A stretch of DNA of 64,000 nt. Origin: Pseudomonas azotoformans. GTDB lineage: Bacteria; Pseudomonadota; Gammaproteobacteria; Pseudomonadales; Pseudomonadaceae. A program made the translations under genes and the position numbers. Under the pieces are notes generated by a model. It ran no database searches, was not told where the DNA came from, and saw only the letters and a list, made by a program, of their open reading frames with translations. Of the stretch, positions 45,372 to 53,795 are shown piece by piece. The stretch covers positions 5,208,001-5,272,000 of the forward strand of contig NZ_CP014546.1 in the NCBI RefSeq assembly GCF_001579805.1, given 5' to 3'. Within the stretch, counting starts at the first letter, position 1; each line of letters starts with the position of its first letter.

Positions 45372-47008
45372 GCCGCCGCACCACCCTACTGCTCCTGCTC
45401 GCCCTTTCGGCAGGCCACGCCCAGGCGGCGAACCTGTCCGCCAGCGTCGACCGCAGCCGCGTCAACTCCGGGGAAACGGTGGAACTGACGGTGGAATCCA
45501 GCGATGTCACGCAGTTCGGCAAGCCAGACCTGACGCCGCTGGATGCGCAGTTCGAAGTCAGCGGCACGCGCCAGATCAACCAACTCACCACCCTGGGCGG
45601 CGATAACCACGCCACCACGCGCTGGATCATCACCCTGCTGCCCAAGGAAAACGGCACGGTGGTCATCCCGCCCCTGCAGGTGGGCGACTACAAGACCCAG
45701 CCGATCAGCCTGCAAGTGGTCGAAACCGCCAGCCAGAACACCGCCGCCGAGCTGGCGCCGGTGTTTGTCGAGGCCAACCTCGACCAGACCAGCGTCTACG
45801 TGCAGGCCCAGGCGCTGTTGACCGTGCGCGTCTACCATTCGGTGTCGCTGTATGACGACAGCAGCCTCACGCCCTTGCAGATTGCCGATGCGCGCGTGGA
45901 GCAGTTGGGCGAGTCGCGCACCTACGAGAAGGTCATCAACAGCATCCGCCACGGCGTGATCGAAACCCGCTACGCGATCTACCCGCAACACAGCGGCACG
46001 CTGGCGATCCCGGCGCAGACCTTCAGCGCGACGCTGGTGGAGTCGCGCCCGCCCCAGGAAAACACCCTGCAAGGCACCAAGCCGGGCAAGCTGATCCACG
46101 TCAGCTCGGCGGAGTTGCCCCTGGTGGTCAAACCCAAGCCCGCGCTGTACCCCGCTGATACCCCGTGGCTGCCAGCGCGCAGCCTCACCCTCAGCGAAAG
46201 CTGGAACCCGGAGCCGGAGCATGTGCAGGTCGGCGACTCCCTGACCCGCAGCCTCACGGTCAAGGCCGAGGGCCTGTCCAGTGCACAACTGCCGGCCCTG
46301 CCCAGCACCGAGATCAATGGCCTGCGCCGCTACCCGGACCAACCGGTGCTCGCCAACCAGACCAACGACCGTGGCCTGATCGGCAGCCGCGAAGACCGCG
46401 AAGCCCTGGTGCCCACCCGCGCCGGCAGCCTGGAACTGCCCGCCGTGGACGTGGTGTGGTGGAACACCCACGAAGACCACCTTGAGCGCACCAGCCTGCC
46501 CGCGCGCACCCTGCAGGTTGCGATCAACCCGAGCCTGGCAGTGGACACGCCCGCCACGCCCACCGTCATCACCGCGCCAGATGATGAGCGCCTGTGGCTG
46601 TGGCAACTGAGCACGTTGATCCTCGCCTGCACCACCCTGCTGGGGTTTGGCTTGTGGTGGCGTGCCCGCCGGCAACCGGCCGTGCAACGTGCCGCGCAAA
46701 CCGGCCCGAGCCCGCGCACGCTGCTCGACGACCTCAAGCGCGCCACCCAGGCCAACGACCCGCAAGCCACCCGTCAGGCCCTCGACGCCTGGGCCCGCCA
46801 ACAGCCGGAAACCTTGGCGGACATGGCCGCGCGGTTCGTGCCGCTGTCGGATGCGTTGGATGGCTTGAACGGCGCGCTGTACAGCGAGAGCGGGCATTTC
46901 TGGCTGGGTGAAGACCTGTGGCGTGCGGTGAAGGCGATCCCGATGGCTGAGCGCGAGGTGGACCCGGCGGCGGACACCACCAGTTTGCCGCCGCTCTATC
47001 CCAAATAA
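45368..47008 (+). CDS. BatD-type protein
   Basis: 546 residues from ATG 45368 (ATGA overlap). Signal peptide (TLLLLLALSAGHAQAANL). The periplasmic part contains several Ig-like/BatD modules (ASVDRSRVNSGETVELTVESS, ADARVEQLGESRTYEKVINSIRHGVIETRYAIYPQHSG). A TM helix lies near 415-432 (LWQLSTLILACTTLLGFGLWW), with a cytosolic tail after it. It closes the operon; a terminator follows at 47013. Confidence 0.9.
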   Translation: MSRRTTLLLLLALSAGHAQAANLSASVDRSRVNSGETVELTVESSDVTQFGKPDLTPLDAQFEVSGTRQINQLTTLGGDNHATTRWIITLLPKENGTVVIPPLQVGDYKTQPISLQVVETASQNTAAELAPVFVEANLDQTSVYVQAQALLTVRVYHSVSLYDDSSLTPLQIADARVEQLGESRTYEKVINSIRHGVIETRYAIYPQHSGTLAIPAQTFSATLVESRPPQENTLQGTKPGKLIHVSSAELPLVVKPKPALYPADTPWLPARSLTLSESWNPEPEHVQVGDSLTRSLTVKAEGLSSAQLPALPSTEINGLRRYPDQPVLANQTNDRGLIGSREDREALVPTRAGSLELPAVDVVWWNTHEDHLERTSLPARTLQVAINPSLAVDTPATPTVITAPDDERLWLWQLSTLILACTTLLGFGLWWRARRQPAVQRAAQTGPSPRTLLDDLKRATQANDPQATRQALDAWARQQPETLADMAARFVPLSDALDGLNGALYSESGHFWLGEDLWRAVKAIPMAEREVDPAADTTSLPPLYPK

Positions 47009-47012
47009 CCCG

Positions 47013-47036
47013 CCTGCTGTGGTGAGCAGGTTTTTT
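47013..47036 (+). terminator. terminator of the Bat operon
   Basis: CCTGCT (47013-47018) / AGCAGG (47025-47030) with loop GTGGTG and T-run 47031-47036. TGTGGTGAGC-type REP fragments continue to about 47070. Confidence 0.75.
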
Positions 47037-47216
47037 GTGGTGAATGGGCTTGTTGTGGTGAGCGGGACGCCCAGCCGATCAACTGTCATGCATTGTTAAA
47101 GGCCAGCAATCCATATCGCTTTAATTTGCAGGAAGTTTCCTAGACAATCCCACGGCCTTGCGCCTGCTCACTCCACTGGCTAGCCTTCGCTCCGTCGCTG
47201 CACATCAGCGATCGGG

Positions 47217-47339
47217 TGTGAGATCCCGTGAATTTGTAGGCGCCATGAGCAACATGCTCTATGGCAGCTGTGTGCGGGCAGACTTCGGTCTGGCCGGGTG
47301 CGCCTACAAATCCGGTATCTCACCCCGCACATAGCTGCC
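47217..47339 (+). ncRNA. candidate structured RNA element with interleaved pairings
   Basis: Outer arms 47218-47243 and 47300-47323 pair (GTGAGAT with ATCTCAC; ATTTGTAGGCGC with GCGCCTACAAAT). Inside are hairpin 47242-47265 (GCCATGAGCA with TGCTCTATGGC, one bulge) and hairpin 47279-47292, CAGAC-TTCG-GTCTG, a UUCG tetraloop. A separate 16-bp complement joins 47263-47278 (GGCAGCTGTGTGCGGG) with 47324-47339 (CCCGCACATAGCTGCC, one G-U), crossing the outer stem. This is either a pseudoknot, a switch, or a repeat of nested palindromes. It precedes the DUF6124-like gene by 57 nt. Confidence 0.5.
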
Positions 47340-47395
47340 ACCTTTTGACGTGTGAGATCGGCAAAAGAATGGCTCCAAACCCTGTAGGTACCTTC

Positions 47396-47629
47396 ATGAA
47401 CAAAATCGTCCCCGACCCACCACCCACCTTCACCGTTCACCACGACCTCAGCTTCGAAGACGCCCTCGCCCAGATCTGCGACCTGCTGCGTTGCGCAGCC
47501 GCGACCGCTGCTGGCACCACCCAAGCGCTAAGCAGTGATCAGCGCCACATGGCCGGCGCCACCGAGCACTTGATCAACAGTGCCAGAATCCTGGCTGACC
47601 GAGCGCTAGACTGCCTGCACACCGCCTGA
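47396..47629 (+). CDS. DUF6124-like small protein
   Basis: 77 residues from ATG 47396; a longer frame upstream would run through the structured element. It begins MNKIVPDPPPTFTVHHDLSFEDALAQICDLLRCAAATA and ends in a helix, HLINSARILADRALDC. This pattern (KIVPDPP, then F-EDAL, then a helical coil) matches the small pseudomonad proteins I know as DUF6124, often present in several copies. Function unknown; possibly a small regulator. A REP-like hairpin follows it. Confidence 0.65.
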   Translation: MNKIVPDPPPTFTVHHDLSFEDALAQICDLLRCAAATAAGTTQALSSDQRHMAGATEHLINSARILADRALDCLHTA

Positions 47630-47633
47630 CCCT

Positions 47634-47661
47634 TGTGGGAGGGCGCTTGTCCCCTCCCACA
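47634..47661. repeat. REP-like hairpin after the DUF6124-like gene
   Basis: TGTGGGAGGG (47634-47643) and CCCCTCCCACA (47651-47661) pair almost perfectly. Typical Pseudomonas REP ends; it may also terminate transcription. Confidence 0.65.
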
Positions 47662-47711
47662 GGTTTACAGGGTAAACTCCCCTCCTTTTCATCTCTTCAA
47701 CGGAGTTCGCC

Positions 47712-48953
47712 TTGCGTCTGTTTCACACCTCCGACTGGCACCTGGGCCAAAACCTCCACGGCCAGGAACGCGACTTCGAACACGCCTGCTTTCTTGAGTG
47801 GCTGCTGGGCCAACTGAACACCCATCTGCCGGATGTGCTGCTGATCGCCGGCGATATCTTCGACACTGTCAACCCGCCGCTCAAGGCCCAGGAGCGTCTG
47901 TATGACTTCATCATCAGCGCCCACGAACAGAACCCCAAGCTGACCATCGTGATGATCGCAGGCAACCACGACTCCGGCTCGCGTATTGAGCTGCCCGCCC
48001 CCTTGATGCGCCGCCTGCGTACCCATGCATTGGGCCGGGTGCTGTGGCTGGATGACGGCCAACTCGACGCCGAACGCCTGCTGATCCCGCTGCCGGACGC
48101 CAAAGGCAAGATCGCCGCCTGGTGCCTGGCGCTGCCGTTCCTGCGCCCGGCGGAAGTGACCGGCGCGCACCTGGGTGACGACTACCTGCGCGGCATCGGC
48201 CAGGTGCATGAATGGCTGATCGCCGCCGCCAACGCCAAGCGCAAAAAAGGCCAGGCGCTGATTGCCATCAGCCACGCGCACATGGCCGGTGGCTCGGTGT
48301 CGGAAGACTCTGAGCGCAGCCTGATCATCGGCAATGCCGAGGCGCTGCCGGCCAGTCTGTTTGATCGAAGTGTCGCTTACGTCGCCCTCGGCCATTTGCA
48401 CAAGCCGCAGAAGGTCAATGGCGAAGAACGCATTCGCTATAGCGGTTCGCCAATTCCGCTGTCGTTTTCCGAAATCGGCTACAAGCACCAGATCCTCGAC
48501 GTGACGTTCCAGGGCCAATGCCTGGTGAACGTCGAACCGATCCTGATTCCGCGCTCGGTCGACCTGCAACGCCTGGAAGCCGCGCCGCTGGCCGATATCC
48601 TCAAGGCCCTGGCCGAGTTGCCCGACGTCGATCTGCTGGCCGAAACCCAGCGCCACCCTTGGCTGGAAGTGCGCGTGCGCCTCGACGAGCCGCAACCCGA
48701 CCTGCGCCAGCAGATCGAAAGCGCCCTGCAAGGCAAGGCCGTGCGCCTGGTGCGCATCGCCGCTGAATACGCAGGTAACGGCAGCCGTGAAGACGAAGGC
48801 GACGACCGCCTGATCGAACTCGACCAGCTCACGCCCCAGGAACTGTTCAGCCGCGCCTGGCTGGACAGTTATGGCAGTGAAGTGGATGAACAGACCTTGA
48901 AGGACTTCGCCGTGCTGCTCCAGGAAGTGCAACAGGAGGAGGAACAGCCATGA
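47712..48953 (+). CDS. sbcD: exonuclease subunit SbcD
   Basis: 413 residues from a TTG start (47712) with GGAG upstream. Mre11-type metallophosphoesterase motifs in order: HTSDWHLG (7-12 region), AGDIFDT, AGNHDSG, SHAHMAG and ALGHLHKPQ. With SbcC it forms the SbcCD complex that opens DNA hairpins and processes blocked ends. The C-terminal part includes the accessory capping region. Its stop overlaps the sbcC ATG by 4 nt. Confidence 0.95.
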   Translation: MRLFHTSDWHLGQNLHGQERDFEHACFLEWLLGQLNTHLPDVLLIAGDIFDTVNPPLKAQERLYDFIISAHEQNPKLTIVMIAGNHDSGSRIELPAPLMRRLRTHALGRVLWLDDGQLDAERLLIPLPDAKGKIAAWCLALPFLRPAEVTGAHLGDDYLRGIGQVHEWLIAAANAKRKKGQALIAISHAHMAGGSVSEDSERSLIIGNAEALPASLFDRSVAYVALGHLHKPQKVNGEERIRYSGSPIPLSFSEIGYKHQILDVTFQGQCLVNVEPILIPRSVDLQRLEAAPLADILKALAELPDVDLLAETQRHPWLEVRVRLDEPQPDLRQQIESALQGKAVRLVRIAAEYAGNGSREDEGDDRLIELDQLTPQELFSRAWLDSYGSEVDEQTLKDFAVLLQEVQQEEEQP

Positions 48954-51900
48954 AGATCCTCGCCATCCGCCTGAAAAACCTGGCTTCTCTGGCCGGCCCG
49001 TTTGAAATCGACTTTACTGCCGAGCCCCTGGCCAGTGCCGGGTTGTTCGCGATTACCGGGCCGACCGGCGCGGGTAAAAGTACCCTGCTTGATGCCTTGT
49101 GCCTGGCGTTGTTTGGCGCGGTGCCACGCCTGGGCGACACCGGCCAGGCGAAGATGCCGGATGCCGACAGCGACATTTCCATCGGTGACCCGCGCACCTT
49201 GTTACGGCGCGGTACCGGTGGCGGTTATGCCGAAGTGGATTTTGTCGGCGTGAGTGGCCGGCGCTATCGCGCGCGCTGGGAAGCCAATCGCGCCCGTGAC
49301 AAGGCCAGCGGCAAGTTGCAGAACAGCCGGCAGAGCCTGATTGACCTGGACAGCGACCAACTGCTGGCCAGCCAGAAAACCGAATACAAAACCCAGCTGG
49401 AACTGGCCCTGGGCCTGAACTTCGAACAGTTCACCCGTGCCGTCTTGCTCGCGCAGAGTGAGTTCAGCGCCTTCCTCAAGGCCAACGACAACGAGCGCAG
49501 CGAACTGCTGGAAAAGCTCACCGACACCGCCCTGTACACCCAACTCGGGCGGCGCGCGTTCGACAAGGCCAAAGAGGCCAGGGATGCGCACAAGCAGCTG
49601 CAGGACCAGGCCACCGGCGTGGTGCCCCTGGCGCCCGAAGCACGTGTGGAGCTGGATCAGCAGTTCGATGCCGCACAACAGCAACTCAAGACCCAGCAAG
49701 CGCAACTCAAGCAACTTGAGCTTCAGCACACCTGGCTCAAGGAGCTGCGCGAATGGCAGGAACGTCAACTTGCTGCCACCGAACAACTGCAGCGCGCGCA
49801 GGCCGACTGGGATAACCAGGGCCAGCAACGTGAAGACCTGAGCCGCCTTGACCAATTGGCGCCACAGCGTCACCAGTTTGCGCGCCAGGCCGAACTCGGC
49901 AGCGTGCTTGCCCCGCTGGCCGTGCAGATTCAGTCGCATATCCAACAGCAAGGCGAACTGCATACCCGCCAGGAGCAGGCCCGGCAACAACAAGCCAGCG
50001 CGCAAACTGCGTTGGCTGAGGCCCTGAAAAACCAAACGGATGCAGTGCCATTACTGCGACAGGCGTTTGAAGAGCAAAGCACCCTCGCCCACTTGACCAA
50101 GGAGCTGGCCAAGCGCACCGAGGACCAACAGCAACACGAAAGCGCCTGCGCCGAAGGTCAGGCCCACCTCACTGCGCTGCTGGAAAAGCAGAATCACGTT
50201 ACTGAGCGCCTGCAACGCCTGGGCACCGAGCTTGAGCGCAGCGCCGCCCTCGCGCCGCTGAGCGATGCCTGGACCGCCTACCGCGATCGCTTGCAACAGC
50301 TGACGCAGATCGGCAATCGCCTGAATAAAGGCCAGGCCGAACTGCCGCAATTGGAGCAACGTGCGACCAGCGCCGCCGAGCAGTTCGCTCAGCAACGCGA
50401 AGCCCTGGACCTGCTGTATCAGGAGGCCGGTGCAGAGCCTCACGCCGTGGCCGAGCAGATCCAGTTGCTGGCGAGCCTGCTGCAAGACAATCGCAAACAG
50501 CAGCGCGCCTTTGAAGACCTGACGCGCCTGTGGGACAACCAGCAACAGCTGGACCAACACGCCGCCAGCCTGACGCACAAGCTCACCGACGCCCAACGGC
50601 AACGCGAACAACTGAACCAGACCGGTCTGCAAACCAAGGCCGAACTGACGGTTGCCGAACAGACGCTGAACGTGACCAAGCAACTGTTGGAACGCCAGCG
50701 CCTGGCCCGCAGCTCCAGCGTCGAGGAGTTGCGCGAGCAGTTGCAGGACGACCAACCTTGCCCGGTGTGCGGCAGCCACGAACACCCGTATCACCAGCCC
50801 GAAGCGTTGCTGCAAAGCCTCGGTCGACATGACGAAAACGAAGAAGCCACCGCGCTGAAAGCCGTGGACAGCCTCAAGGAAAAACTCACAGAGTTGCGCG
50901 GCGAAGTGGGCGGTTTGATCGCCCAACAAAAGGAATACCTGCAACAGCAGGAACACCTGGCCACGCAACAGCAAGCCCTCCAGCCAAGTCTGGATGCGCA
51001 CCCGCTGGCCGCGTCAATGCTCAACCAGGAACCCGCCAAGCGTAGCGCCTGGCTTGAACAGCAACTGGGCCAACTGAGCCAAAGCATCGCCCAGGACGAA
51101 CAACGCCAAAGCGCCCTGCTCAACCTGCAACAAAACGCCGGGCGCTTGCAGCAGCAACTGCAAGCGGCCCAGGAAGCCAGCCAGCAGGCCCGTCAATTGA
51201 TGGTCGATCAGCAACGCGAGCTAACCAGCGACCGCGAACGCCTCGACCAGGAACTGAGCGCGTTCGCCAGCCTGCTGCCCGCAGAAACCCTGGAGGGTTT
51301 GCGCGCCGAGCCGGCCGCCACCTTTATGCAGCTGGACCAGCAAGTCAGCCAGCGCCTGGAACAGTTGGGCCATCAACGCGATGAACTGGCCGAGCAACAC
51401 GAACGCCAACAGGTGATCGAGAAGGAACAGACCCACCAGCAGCATCGTCAGCAGCAACTCGACGCCCTGCGCCAGCAGGTCACCGAGTTGGCGATCCAAC
51501 AGCAAGCAGCCCAGGCAAAACTCAGCACGTTACTGGGCGAGTACACCAGCGCCGAACACTGGCAGCAGCAACTGGAACAGGCCGTGACCCAGTCACGCCA
51601 AAGCGAAACCGACGCCAGCAAACAGTTGCAGGAAATCCACAACGCGCTGGTCCAACTGGCGGCGGACCTCAAGGCAAAACAGGAACGCGAACAGGCGTTG
51701 CAGGCCGAACAAAAGGCCCTCGTCACGCGTATCAGCGAATGGCGCGCCTTGCATCCGGAACTCGATGACGCTGGCCTCAACCGCTTGCTGGCCTACGATG
51801 ACGCCCAGGTCAGCCAATTGCGCCAGCAGGTGCAGCTCTGCGAAAAAGCCGTCGAACAGGCCAAGGTACTGCTGCAAGAACGCGAACAACGCCTTGCCGA

Positions 51901-52588
51901 CCATCAGGCCCTGCACAACGGCAACCTCGCAGCCGAAGAGCTGGACAGCACCTTGGCCACGCTCAATCAGCAACTGGCCGAGAGTGAAAAACACTGCGCT
52001 GAACTGCGCGCACGCCAATCCGAAGACCAGCGTCGCCAGGACGCCAACCAGGCCTTCGCCGAGCAGATCGCCAAGGCCTATGACGAGTGGCAACGCTGGG
52101 CACGCCTGAACGCGCTGATCGGCTCGGCCACCGGCGACACCTTCCGCAAGATCGCCCAGGCTTACAACCTCGACTTGTTGGTGCATCACGCCAACGTGCA
52201 ACTGCGCCAGTTGGTGCGGCGTTATCGCCTCAAGCGTGGCGGCAGCATGCTTGGCCTGTTGGTGATGGACACGGAAATGGGCGATGAACTGCGCTCGGTG
52301 CATTCGTTGTCCGGCGGCGAAACCTTCCTGGTGTCACTGGCGCTGGCCTTGGGGCTGGCGTCGATGGCCTCCAGCACGTTGAAGATCGAGTCGCTGTTTA
52401 TCGATGAGGGCTTTGGCAGCCTTGACCCAGAATCCTTGCAATTGGCGATGGACGCGCTGGATGGCTTGCAGGCTCAGGGTCGTAAAGTGGCGGTGATCTC
52501 CCACGTGCAGGAAATGCACGAACGCATTCCGGTGCAGATCCAGGTCAAGCGCCAGGGCAATGGTTTGAGCACCTTGGAGGTCAAGTGA
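48950..52588 (+). CDS. sbcC: exonuclease SMC-like subunit SbcC
   Basis: 1212 residues. N-terminal Walker A GPTGAGKS (37-44); long Gln/Glu/Leu-rich coiled coils from about 210 to 1040; a zinc hook CPVC (Cys604 and Cys607); and C-terminal signature LSGGETFLVSLALALG with Walker B SLFIDEGFGSLD. This is a Rad50-type ATPase working with SbcD. REP-rich genomes of this kind rely on SbcCD for cleaving cruciforms. It ends overlapping the following GTG start by 4 nt. Confidence 0.95.
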   Translation: MKILAIRLKNLASLAGPFEIDFTAEPLASAGLFAITGPTGAGKSTLLDALCLALFGAVPRLGDTGQAKMPDADSDISIGDPRTLLRRGTGGGYAEVDFVGVSGRRYRARWEANRARDKASGKLQNSRQSLIDLDSDQLLASQKTEYKTQLELALGLNFEQFTRAVLLAQSEFSAFLKANDNERSELLEKLTDTALYTQLGRRAFDKAKEARDAHKQLQDQATGVVPLAPEARVELDQQFDAAQQQLKTQQAQLKQLELQHTWLKELREWQERQLAATEQLQRAQADWDNQGQQREDLSRLDQLAPQRHQFARQAELGSVLAPLAVQIQSHIQQQGELHTRQEQARQQQASAQTALAEALKNQTDAVPLLRQAFEEQSTLAHLTKELAKRTEDQQQHESACAEGQAHLTALLEKQNHVTERLQRLGTELERSAALAPLSDAWTAYRDRLQQLTQIGNRLNKGQAELPQLEQRATSAAEQFAQQREALDLLYQEAGAEPHAVAEQIQLLASLLQDNRKQQRAFEDLTRLWDNQQQLDQHAASLTHKLTDAQRQREQLNQTGLQTKAELTVAEQTLNVTKQLLERQRLARSSSVEELREQLQDDQPCPVCGSHEHPYHQPEALLQSLGRHDENEEATALKAVDSLKEKLTELRGEVGGLIAQQKEYLQQQEHLATQQQALQPSLDAHPLAASMLNQEPAKRSAWLEQQLGQLSQSIAQDEQRQSALLNLQQNAGRLQQQLQAAQEASQQARQLMVDQQRELTSDRERLDQELSAFASLLPAETLEGLRAEPAATFMQLDQQVSQRLEQLGHQRDELAEQHERQQVIEKEQTHQQHRQQQLDALRQQVTELAIQQQAAQAKLSTLLGEYTSAEHWQQQLEQAVTQSRQSETDASKQLQEIHNALVQLAADLKAKQEREQALQAEQKALVTRISEWRALHPELDDAGLNRLLAYDDAQVSQLRQQVQLCEKAVEQAKVLLQEREQRLADHQALHNGNLAAEELDSTLATLNQQLAESEKHCAELRARQSEDQRRQDANQAFAEQIAKAYDEWQRWARLNALIGSATGDTFRKIAQAYNLDLLVHHANVQLRQLVRRYRLKRGGSMLGLLVMDTEMGDELRSVHSLSGGETFLVSLALALGLASMASSTLKIESLFIDEGFGSLDPESLQLAMDALDGLQAQGRKVAVISHVQEMHERIPVQIQVKRQGNGLSTLEVK

Positions 52589-53178
52589 GCGAAGCGCTGC
52601 TGTATTCGTTCCGGCGCTGCCCCTATGCGATGCGGGCACGGCTGGCGCTGCGTTATTCGGGCGTACCGGTGCGCATCGTCGAGGTGAGCCTCAAGGCCAA
52701 GCCCGCCGAGATGCTGGCGCTGTCGCCCAAGGGCACCGTGCCGGTATTGAACGTTGATGGCAGGGTGATTGAAGAAAGCCTGGAGATCATGCAGTGGGCC
52801 TTGGCGCAAAACGATCCGGATAACTGGTTGCGGCACGGCGACCCGGCGGTATTCGCATTGATCGCCGAGAACGACCAAGGCTTCAAGTATCACTTGGATC
52901 GATACAAGTACGCCGAACGCTACCCGGAAAAACCGATGGAGCATTATCGGGCCGGGGGTGAGGTGTTCCTGCAAAAGCTGGAGGATTTACTGACGGACCA
53001 CGCCTATTTGCTGGCGGATCATCCGAGCCTGGCGGACATGGCCCTGGCGCCATTTGTGCGACAGTTTGCCCATGTGGATCGGGAATGGTTTGCCGGCGCG
53101 CCGTATCCCCGGTTGCAGCAGTGGCTGGAGCGGTTTCTGCAATCACCGCTGTTTGTAGCGGTGATGGCGAAGGCTTAG
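52585..53178 (+). CDS. glutathione S-transferase family protein
   Basis: 197 residues from GTG 52585, overlapping the sbcC stop. The N-terminal thioredoxin-like domain starts LLYSFRRCPYAMRARLALRYSG (Cys12) and has the substrate-site SPKGTVPVLNVDGRVIEESLEI. The C-terminal helical domain contains YLLADHPSLADMALAPFVRQFA. The Cys near the N-terminus suggests an omega- or glutaredoxin-like GST. Translationally coupled to sbcC, though a joint function is not obvious. Confidence 0.9.
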   Translation: MSEALLYSFRRCPYAMRARLALRYSGVPVRIVEVSLKAKPAEMLALSPKGTVPVLNVDGRVIEESLEIMQWALAQNDPDNWLRHGDPAVFALIAENDQGFKYHLDRYKYAERYPEKPMEHYRAGGEVFLQKLEDLLTDHAYLLADHPSLADMALAPFVRQFAHVDREWFAGAPYPRLQQWLERFLQSPLFVAVMAKA

Positions 53179-53300
53179 CCCTGGACCAAATCCAACAGTC
53201 GCTCGCGGGCAATCTCAGGCTCACCGTCTACCAGATGCACGGAAGACAGGATGGGAGCGGAATAAAGCACCAGAATGAGTGCGGCGAGTCGGAGTGCCAT
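53175..53300 (-). CDS. 41-residue small exported or membrane peptide (tentative)
   Basis: ATG 53300 to TAA 53175-53177 encodes MALRLAALILVLYSAPILSS, a signal-like or TM segment, then VHLVDGEPEIARERLLDLVQG. Its end overlaps the GST stop codon on the opposite strand. The ribosome site is weak (GGAA about 10 nt upstream). The hydrophobic-then-acidic layout resembles small exported proteins. Confidence 0.35.
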   Translation of the reverse strand: MALRLAALILVLYSAPILSSVHLVDGEPEIARERLLDLVQG

Positions 53301-53397
53301 GCTGTCGATTCCAGGAAGATGAGCGTCAATTTCTGAGCGTCAAATTTAAACACATGGCAATATGATATCAATCTTTTTTCTTCTGCACATGCACAAA

Positions 53398-53443
53398 CGC
53401 CAAACCACTCGAACGAGCCAGGCTTCGTTCCAGTGGTTTGGCG
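53398..53443 (-). terminator. hairpin terminator after the small exported gene
   Basis: Perfect 12-bp arms CGCCAAACCACT (53398-53409) / AGTGGTTTGGCG (53432-53443), extended by GAAC/GTTC, followed on the minus strand by TTTG. It lies 16 nt after the stop of the gene at 53460. Confidence 0.6.
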
Positions 53444-53459
53444 TCTGCTGGTGTGCAGG

Positions 53460-53639
53460 TTATTGCTGGGTTTTGTGATCCAGTGCGGCGTAGAAGTTGG
53501 CGCTTTGTTGCAGGTATTTCTGGGTGTAGGCGCTGGTGCTGGATTTTTTGCCGGAGACTTCCACACTGGCCGCGGCTGGCAGGGCAACAGTGGCGGAAAC
53601 AGCGGAAGCGGCGATGATGGAGAAGAGATTCAGATTCAT
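53460..53639 (-). CDS. 59-residue small exported protein
   Basis: ATG 53639 with AGGG upstream (AAGGGTTACCGAC). It begins MNLNLFSIIAASAVSATVALPAAA, a clear signal peptide with AxA cleavage, followed by SVEVSGKKSSTSAYTQKYLQQ and SANFYAALDHKTQQ. The mature part is about 35 residues, basic/Gln-rich, without Cys. It is followed by a hairpin terminator. Family unknown to me, but codon use, ribosome site and signal support a real gene. Confidence 0.7.
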   Translation of the reverse strand: MNLNLFSIIAASAVSATVALPAAASVEVSGKKSSTSAYTQKYLQQSANFYAALDHKTQQ

Positions 53640-53769
53640 GTCGGTAACCCTTGTGTTCGTTTGGTTAAGTGGCCGGGGAAGGCCTTGGAACCAAACTTAC
53701 GCCCGAGGGCTAAGCCTTAGAAATGCTTTGAAACAGTAGCCGCTATTAACAGAATTAATAGAAAGGCTC

Positions 53770-53790
53770 AGGCCCCGCATGACGGGGCCT
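53770..53790 (-). terminator. terminator of the lactonase gene
   Basis: AGGCCCCG (53770-53777) / CGGGGCCT (53783-53790) with a 5-nt loop; on the minus strand it is followed by a short TTTCT tract, just beyond the stop at 53796. Confidence 0.7.
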
Positions 53791-53795
53791 GTGGC

